Assembly (NCBI GenBank): GCA_032718475.1
Contig: JAUCBJ010004840.1
Location: 1 to 64,000, forward strand
Length of the DNA stretch: 64,000 bases
Direction of reading: 5' to 3'
Source of the DNA: Nemertoderma westbladi
Taxonomy: Eukaryota; Xenacoelomorpha; Nemertodermatida; Nemertodermatidae
Position numbers and translations under genes: made by a program. Every line of letters begins with the position of its first letter. The stretch's first letter is position 1. This document shows, piece by piece, positions 57,523 through 64,000 of the stretch. The notes under the pieces were generated by a model that was not told where the DNA came from, did no database searches, and worked only from the letters and a program-made list of their open reading frames with translations.

Positions 57523-58761
57523 CCGCCACGTAAGCGTGAACCTTAGAAGTAATCCTAATAATAAGAAACTCGGCCAATTCATCAATTGGTGGAGTAGGAA
57601 TTATGCTAAGCCCATTTGCACTTAAGACCTTAAACAACATCGAATCTATAAATTCCAGGGTTATGATCGCAACATTTGATGGGAATCCCAAGACAACAGT
57701 AATATGTTGCTACAGTCCAACCAATGCCTGGGAGCTTGAACAAGCAGTCAAGTTTTATGAACGACATTCCGATTCTGACTGGACTTATAAAGGACATTCC
57801 AAAACACAATGTTAAAGTCATTGCTGGTGACCTGAATGCGCAAATTGGCCCAGAAGACATCACAGGTGTTATACCTATAAACACCAGTTCTAACAGAAAT
57901 TGGTACTTACCTTTAGACCTATTGGAAGAATGTGAATTGATACCAACATACAACACATTCGAAACGAGCAAGGGGAAGCTATGGACCTTTCAATACCCTA
58001 ATGGAACCAAAGCGCGACTGGATTACATCCTTATAAACAAAAAGTGGAGAAACAGCATGATCAACTGCGAGGCATACAGCTCGTTCAACCTAATTGGTTC
58101 GGACCACAGAATTGTAACTGCAGAGATCGGACTCAGTTTGAGAGCCAGCAAACCCAGGACAAGCAAGAAAATCAACTATGACTGGGAGAAACTCAGAACT
58201 GACAATGCTGTAAAGGATGCTTACACAGTAGAAGTTCAAAACCGCTTTGAAGCACTTCAGTCAATGGATGATGACCAGACCAGTCCACCGATTCAATATA
58301 CCATAATATAATAAAAGCCCACAAGGAATCAGCTAAGAGGCATATCCCCCAGAAACCCAAACGAAACAGTATGTGCCATGGCAAAACTCTGAGGTTACTT
58401 GTAAGAGAGAAGATCTTAAGATAGCCTACAAAGTAAAAACCGAACAACCAACAACCGAAATCATTAATAAGGTTGAGAAAGCTAAGGACGATATTAAATT
58501 GGCCTACAACATCAGCCAGGAAAAGTACATACAGGATAAAACTGAAGCAATTACAACTGCTCACATACAGCAACAATCAAGACTTACCTGGCAAACTGTA
58601 AATGAGGTATCTGGTCGGAAAAGTTGTGCAAAGGGGCACTCAAAGCCGATAGTCCCGAAGAACATGTTGGGAAGTGGAAAAATCACTTCAGCGACTTGCT
58701 TGGGCGGCCACCAAACATCGAGGGCAGCCCTACAAGGAAAATATATGACAAGACACTACCT
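57523..58761 (+). pseudogene. LINE A, 5' part: APE-type endonuclease (broken)
   Basis: Plus-strand sequence in shifting frames shows GGVGIMLSPFALKTL and VICCYSPTNA, then KVIAGDLNAQIG, KARLDYILINKKW and SDHRIVTAEI. These are the conserved blocks of the apurinic-like endonuclease that nicks target DNA for LINE integration. A frameshift near 57730-57810 and a stop near 58309 break it. The linker continues to RPPNIEGSPTRKIYDKTLP at 58761, where the element is interrupted; it resumes at 63698. Confidence 0.82.
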
Positions 58762-58769
58762 AGGGGTCG

Positions 58770-59930
58770 ACTACCGAGGGGGCACCGGTACGATTAATTC
58801 GGCTACTCTACTTGCGTCACAGTCCCCCTCCTCCCGAGGGGGCACCGGTTCGATTAATTCGGCAACACTAACTGCGTCACAGCCCCCCTCTCCCCGAGGG
58901 GGCACCGGTTTAATTAATTCAGCAACACTAATTGCGTCACAGCCCCCCTCCTCTCGAGGGGGCACCGGTTTAATTAATTCAGCAACACTAATTGCGTCAC
59001 AGCCCCCCTCCTCCCGAGGGGACACCGGTTCGATTAATTCGGCAACACTAACTGCGTCACAGCCCCCCTCTCCCCGAGGGGGCACCGGTTTAATTAATTC
59101 AGCAACACTAATTGCGTCACAGCCCCCCTCCTCCCGAGGGGTCACTGGTTCGATTAATTCGGCAACTCTAATTGCGTCACAGCCCCCCTCCTCTCGAGGG
59201 GGCACCGGTTTGATTAATTCGGCAACACTAATTGCGTCATAGCCCCCCTCCTCCCGAGGGGGCACCGGTTCGCTTAATTCGGCAACTCTAATTGCGTCAC
59301 AGCCCCTCTCCTCCCGAGGGGGCACCGGTGGTTTGATTATTTCGGCAACACTAATTGCGTCACAGCCCCCCTCCTCCCGAGGGGGCACCGGTTTGATTAA
59401 TTCAGCAACTCTGATTGCGTCACAGCCCCCCTCCTCTCGAGGGGGCACCGGTTCGATTAATTCGGCAACACTAATTGCGTCACAGCCCCCCTCCTCCCGA
59501 GGGGGCACCGGTTTAATTAATTCGGCAACACTAACTGCGTCACAGCCCCCCTCTCCCCGAGGGGGCACCGGTTTAATTAATTCAGCAACACTAATTGCGT
59601 CACAGCCCCCCTCATCTCGAGGGGGCACCGGTTCGATTAATTCGGCAACACTAACTGCGTCACAGCCCCCCTCCTCTCGAGGGGGCACCGGTTCGATTAA
59701 TTCGGCAACACTAATTGCGTCACAGCCCCCCTCCTCTCGAGGGGGCACCGGTTCGATTAATTCGGCAACACTAACTGCGTCACAGCCCCCCTCCTCTCGA
59801 GGGGGCACCGGTTCGATTAATTCGGCAACACTAATTGCGTCACAGCCCCCCTCCTCTCGAGGGGGCACCGGTTCGATTAATTCGGCAACACTAATTGCGT
59901 CACAGCCCCCCTCCCCCCAAGAAGGCGTCG
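58770..59930 (+). repeat. 60-bp minisatellite (about 19 units) in front of LINE B
   Basis: Units of GGGGGCACCGGTTTAATTAA, TTCAGCAACACTAATTGCGT and CACAGCCCCCCTCCTCTCGA. Sixty is a multiple of three, so a 20-residue repeat is open on plus (GGTGLINSATLIASQPPSSR) and on minus. The plus frame runs straight into the endonuclease of LINE B. One stop (TAG at about 59239) and one small insertion near 59331 interrupt it. Confidence 0.92.
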
Positions 59931-60620
59931 GTTCTACTAACCTTCCCACTGAGTGGTTGTCGCTACCATTTATTTTAAACAACAATGTCAATGGGCTTCA
60001 AGGTAAACACGTTATTTTGTGTGAATTAGTTGTACTATACAATAATGTGACTGTGGTTACAATACAAGAATCCAAACTGCAGAATGATGTATCAGATGGT
60101 AGTATTGAACTGGATAATTTCTATCTCTTTCGGCATGATAGAGATCTATCAAAATTTGAGGAGAACGGTGGTGGTGGTCTGGTTACATATGTGAGCAAAC
60201 TATGGTGTAATACCAGACCTACCATGGTTACTCCGTTTCATCACCTAATATAGAAGCGTTTGGTGTAGTATGTCGTCCAAGATATCTTCCATCACAGTAT
60301 AGCTGTATCATCATTAGCAATATTTACATACGGCCTAAGGCAAATCGAGCTATTTCGAGAAAAGAACTTCGTAAAATGATGAGCTCGATCATGGTTTCGA
60401 ATCCTAGCGGCTTTTTTAATTGTGATTGGAGATGTCCACCAGCCGAAATTGAACTACTTAGACTCCCTTAATCTAGTGAATATGATTGATGAACCCACTT
60501 TCACTTTCACTCGCTCAGAATCTCAGTTGGATGTCGCTTACGTCACTGCAGCATCCCCTTACAAATGTTTAATAATTTCTCCTATTGGTAACTCAGACCA
60601 TGGCCATAAGACTATTATAC
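59930..60620 (+). pseudogene. LINE B endonuclease region (frameshifted)
   Basis: The frame that leaves the repeat array reads NNNVNGLQGKHVILCELVVL, VVTIQESKLQND and GGGGLVTYVSKLW, the first half of an APE endonuclease of Jockey/CR1/Rex type. It stops at 60253. The second half (IGDVHQPKLNYLDSLNLVNM, PTFTFTRSESQLDVAYV and ISPIGNSDHGHK) lies in other frames at 60422-60628. At least two disruptions make the endonuclease inactive. Confidence 0.8.
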
Positions 60621-62635
60621 TTAATTAAGCCTAAAATTGACTGTAGGAATATCTATAAACCAAAATCATGTTACAAAAGAGTTCAGGTTTTTAGTTCGGA
60701 CAAAGTTGCTGAAGTGCGACAAGTGTTTCAAGAGACAGACTGGAATATTTTCTATGATGAAACCCAGAGTCTAGATGAAAATGTAGAAACAACTGAAAGT
60801 TACATAAAGTATGTAATTGATCGACACTTACCCTCGACAAAGATTAAAACCAGGAAGTTTAATATGCGGCGGACGATCAAGGGTATTATGGAACTAATGG
60901 AAGAAAAAAGGCTATTGTGAATAGAGATAATGCCAAGCGAAATGAGTGCCAGAGAAAGATTAATAAATTAATATTTAACAAACGTCAATCAGATTTTAGC
61001 AGTATGTCAAAAGATCAACTATATAAGCTATCAAGCAACTGCCTCAAGAACAAACATAAAATTCATACATTTGATGCGAAAGAAGTTGAGAGTTTAAATG
61101 AGTTCTTTACTAGGTTTAATGAAGACGTGGACAAAGATGAACCAACGTACAAAGGAGTTAGCTATGAGAATAACGTGAAAGTCATTGAGCCTCTTGAAGT
61201 TGAACATCAAATCCGTAAATTGAAATCAAATACTGCCCAAGGAAGTAGCATTATATCATCGACTTGCTATAAAACATTCGCTAAGGAACTTTCAATACCA
61301 TATGCCTCCCTGTCTAATGGCAGCTTTCAACTCCAAAAATATCCTCAAAATTGGAACTCTGCGCTAACATCTGCTTTACCCAAAAGACACAACTCATCTA
61401 TCTCAGATAAAACGAGTTTCAGGCCTGTATGTGTTACTCCACTAAGCTCAAGGATCCTCGACAGGATTGCACTAGGAATTTTCCGTTCTGCAACAGTAGA
61501 TAGCGATGACATCTTCCAATTTGCGTACAAAAAGGATTATTCAACTGCGGATGCAGTGCTTTATTTATTACACCAAATTACGGGAGCACTAGACAAAAGG
61601 CACACAATCGTAAAATGCCTATTCATAGATTACTCCTCTGCTTTTAATACTGTACTGCAGAACAGATTCTTGAACAAACTGTTAGACGAACTGCCTACAG
61701 ATATGCGCTGGTTGGTGACTTGGTTACAGTCTTATATGAGTAACTTCTCTCAATGCGTTAAATCTGGTAGAATTATATCTCCTACAATAACTCTAAAAGT
61801 TGGATTTCCTCAAGGTGGTCCTCTAAGCGGTCCATTGTTTACGAAAGATACAGATGAAATTAGAGAAGAAGATGGTTCCCTTGCCAAGTATTCCGACGAT
61901 TCTCGTTGCTTGTACTCTATTAGTTGCTCAAAAGATAATGATAAATATGAGCTAAGTATTAAGAAAATTGTAGATTTGTCATTAAAGAAAAACTTGAAGC
62001 TGAACACAAAGAAGTCTGAGGAACTGTGCTTCATTCCAATAAATTTCAAAGACTCTAAAATCGTAGATATTGCAGAGGAAAGGATTACAATTGGGGGTAA
62101 TGTCGTACCACGACCAGCTGTGGTGAAACATCTGGGAGTGTGGATATCAGATAATATGTCATGGAAAATCCATGTCTCTAACTTAATAAAAAAAGTTAAC
62201 TACATAGTCCGCCAGTTCAGCTTCTTCATTCGGTTTGCGAGTAAAAAGACTAAAATATTTATATTCCAAACGTACATTGCACCACACTATTTGTACTGTT
62301 CTGTGGCTTGGGTCCCTCTTACACCATCCAGTCTAAGAAAGAAGCTGCGTAAACCAATATCACTGTACGCAAGGCACTCTAAGATAGATAAACATGTGTA
62401 CTTAAAATATATTAATGACGCATTCTCCACTCAATTTGTCAACATGGTTAACAAGATTGTGGCCACACCCCGACACCCCTTACATGATTTTATCATGGCC
62501 TCCAAGTCAACGTCCACCTCAACTCGCAGCAAATACACAATGCCAAACGTTCGTACGAAATTATTTCAGAACTCATTTGCACCTATGGCCATACGATACC
62601 TTATTAGTAATGAGATGCCGTTATTTTTCGACTGA
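60585..62635 (+). CDS. LINE B reverse transcriptase ORF (two overlapping frames)
   Basis: A 111-codon frame (60585-60920) overlaps a 572-codon frame (60917-62635) that holds the reverse transcriptase: FRPVCVTPLSSRILDRIAL, IVKCLFIDYSSAFNTV, VGFPQGGPLSGPLFT, then SLAKYSDDSRCLYS, where the catalytic box is YSDD instead of the common YADD. C-terminal sequence includes KHLGVWISDNMSWKIH and QTYIAPHYLYCSVAW. This order suits a CR1/Rex/Jockey-group LINE. The long intact frame indicates a fairly recent copy, despite the broken endonuclease. The 3' tail at about 62640-62740 ends in ACTTACTTACTTATT-like repeats. Confidence 0.85.
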
Positions 62636-62815
62636 GTTAATGTCCAATGTTTATTATTTAATTTCTTATATCATCTATACTTAATGTAATTTTATTTAAT
62701 TTGTCAAAGACTTTATACTTATTACTTACTTACTTATTTAGCATGTTTTAATGATGCATTTGGTTTTACTATTCCCATTTACATTTTATCTATGTACAGG
62801 AATTAAAACAATATA

Positions 62816-63674
62816 CACCATGACCCGTAATATAGTGTCATTTTCCGATGACACGGACCCCCCCCCCCCCAAATTTTTCTACAAATCTTTATCATATTGT
62901 TTGAAATTTGAAACACCACTATTTCAACTCGCCGTGGTTGTTACCATGAAGCCGGAATTTCCGATTTCGCCTTTAAATTTTATTTATAAGCGTTTTAAAA
63001 AAGTGTCTTTTGCGAAATCGCACCCTCTGTATCATTGCCATTCTTCACTTTAGTCGTAATTTTTTCACATCAATAGAAAGCTTGCGTTGCAAGGATTCCA
63101 AATATGTAACAATATCTGAATTTCATTGAGAAACAGCTGAGAAATAGGCGTTCAAATATTGCCAGAATTATTGTTCGCTGCAAGCCATTTATTCTATTTT
63201 ATTATTTATTCTACAGCGGTATGCCTATACAATATCTATATTGCGTAGCTAATCATACATAAACAAATTGTTCCAGAATATTGTGTATTTATTAAATAGA
63301 ATAAATGGCTTGCAGCGAACAACAATTCTTGTAATCTTTGAACGCCTATTTCTCAGCTGTTTCTCAATGAAATTCAGATATTGTTACATATTTGGAATCC
63401 TTGCAAGGCAAGCTTTCTATTGATGTGAAAAAATTACGACTAAAGTGAAGAATGGCAATGATACAGAGGGTGCGATTTCGCAAAAGACACTTTTTTAAAA
63501 CGCTTATAAATAAAATTTAAAGGCGAAATAGAAAATTCCGGCTTCATGGTAACCACGGTGAGTTGAACTAGTTGTGTTTCAAATTTCAAACAATATGATA
63601 AAGATTTGTAGAAAAATCTGGGGGGGGGGGGGTCCCTGTCATCAGAAAATGACACTATATTACGGGTCATGGTG
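62816..63674. mobile_element. Foldback MITE with about 390-bp inverted repeats, TA target duplication
   Basis: CACCATGACCCGTAATATAG at 62816 is matched by its reverse ending at 63674, and TA flanks both ends. The arms (62816-63205 and about 63285-63674) are inverted copies at high identity. They include a C run on the left (about 62862-62873) and a G run on the right (about 63619-63632). The loop of about 80 bp is AT-rich. Small mirrored open frames come from the arms. TA duplication suits a Tc1/mariner-type mover, but no transposase is present. Confidence 0.88.
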
Positions 63675-63697
63675 TAATACAATATATATAATATACT

Positions 63698-64000
63698 ATA
63701 GAGACAGGGGACTTCACACCTGCCGAACTCCGAAGGAGCATTAAAAGCATGTCCAATAATAAAGCGAGTGGATTAGATGAAATCCCAGCGGAGGTATGGG
63801 AAACAGTTTGTGGGCTTCAAGAAGGCATTCGACTCCATCCATAGAGGCAAAATGCTTGAATTCCTAAGAGCTTATGGAATACCAGAAGTAATTGTTGCTG
63901 GCATTGGATTGTTATATTGTGACACAGAAGCACAGGTACTCTCACCAGATGGTTAAACTGAGTTTTTCTCAACCCTGGCTGGCGTACTGCAAGGTGACAA
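63698..64000 (+). pseudogene. LINE A, resumed: start of reverse transcriptase (broken, runs off window)
   Basis: From 63698 the frame reads IETGDFTPAELRRSIKSMSN, NKASGLDEIPAEVWET, then jumps to FKKAFDSIHRGKMLEFLRAY, GIPEVIVAGIGLLY and LAGVLQGD. These are the first RT blocks of the same LINE type as 57523-58761, and the residues continue where that part breaks off. An internal deletion follows EVWET and there is an in-frame stop at about 63957. Confidence 0.78.

Noticed and set aside
54755-57691. 978-codon minus-strand frame rich in Pro, Thr and Cys
   Set aside because: It is produced by a 39-bp repeat, and its non-repeat start overlaps the LINE A endonuclease in antisense.
58771-59991. 406-codon minus-strand frame repeating VAELIEPVPPREEGGCD
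   Set aside because: Antisense of the 60-bp monomer array that leads into LINE B; no unique sequence supports it.
62751-63682. Mirror-image open frames of 100 and 80 codons
   Set aside because: They come from the two arms of the foldback MITE and show no known domain.

Overview
The window is eukaryotic: interrupted genes with GT-AG introns, animal gene families (an NPEPL1-type M17 aminopeptidase, an NRDP1/RNF41-type RING protein), a BEL/Pao LTR element, several APE-type LINEs, SINEs and MITEs. The repeat content and the abundance of short palindromic words (TAGGCCTA, ACCGGT, CAGTACTG) suggest a marine invertebrate, perhaps a deuterostome, but the species cannot be fixed from the sequence.

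Layout. 1-2800: diverged foldback element, an 8-bp-TSD hAT-like MITE (1208-2392) and a tRNA-derived SINE. 3298-7605 (minus): five exons of an NPEPL1-like aminopeptidase gene that runs off the left edge. 8105-9170: a pair of related MITEs. 11189-11753: a short, frameshifted NRDP1-like RING gene. 12640-21830: a 9-kb, 47-bp minisatellite, followed by a Harbinger-like MITE (21853-22775). 25802-36723 (minus): a gene for a serine/arginine-repeat, tail-anchored membrane protein, with a 53-bp array and an inserted LINE in its last intron. 38050-38560: decayed LINE. 39681-43474 (plus): a four-exon leucine-rich-repeat gene. 43500-48655: a 51-bp array split by a gag-only BEL/Pao element with LTRs that look identical. 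49165-51513: 36-bp array. 51520-54240: no genes seen. 54242-57520: 39-bp array. 57523-64000: LINE A, split by about 4.9 kb that holds a 60-bp monomer array, LINE B and a foldback MITE.

Roughly 26 kb of the 64 kb is tandem minisatellite. The most interesting pattern is that three independent protein-coding genes carry tandem arrays that start at, and include, an exon-intron junction, so that the 5' splice site itself has been copied tens of times (about 37, about 15 and about 100 copies). All exon boundaries given here were derived by eye from open frames, phase agreement and splice consensus; no alignment or expression data were used. Many long open frames in the arrays are artefacts of repeat units that lack stop codons and are not annotated as genes.
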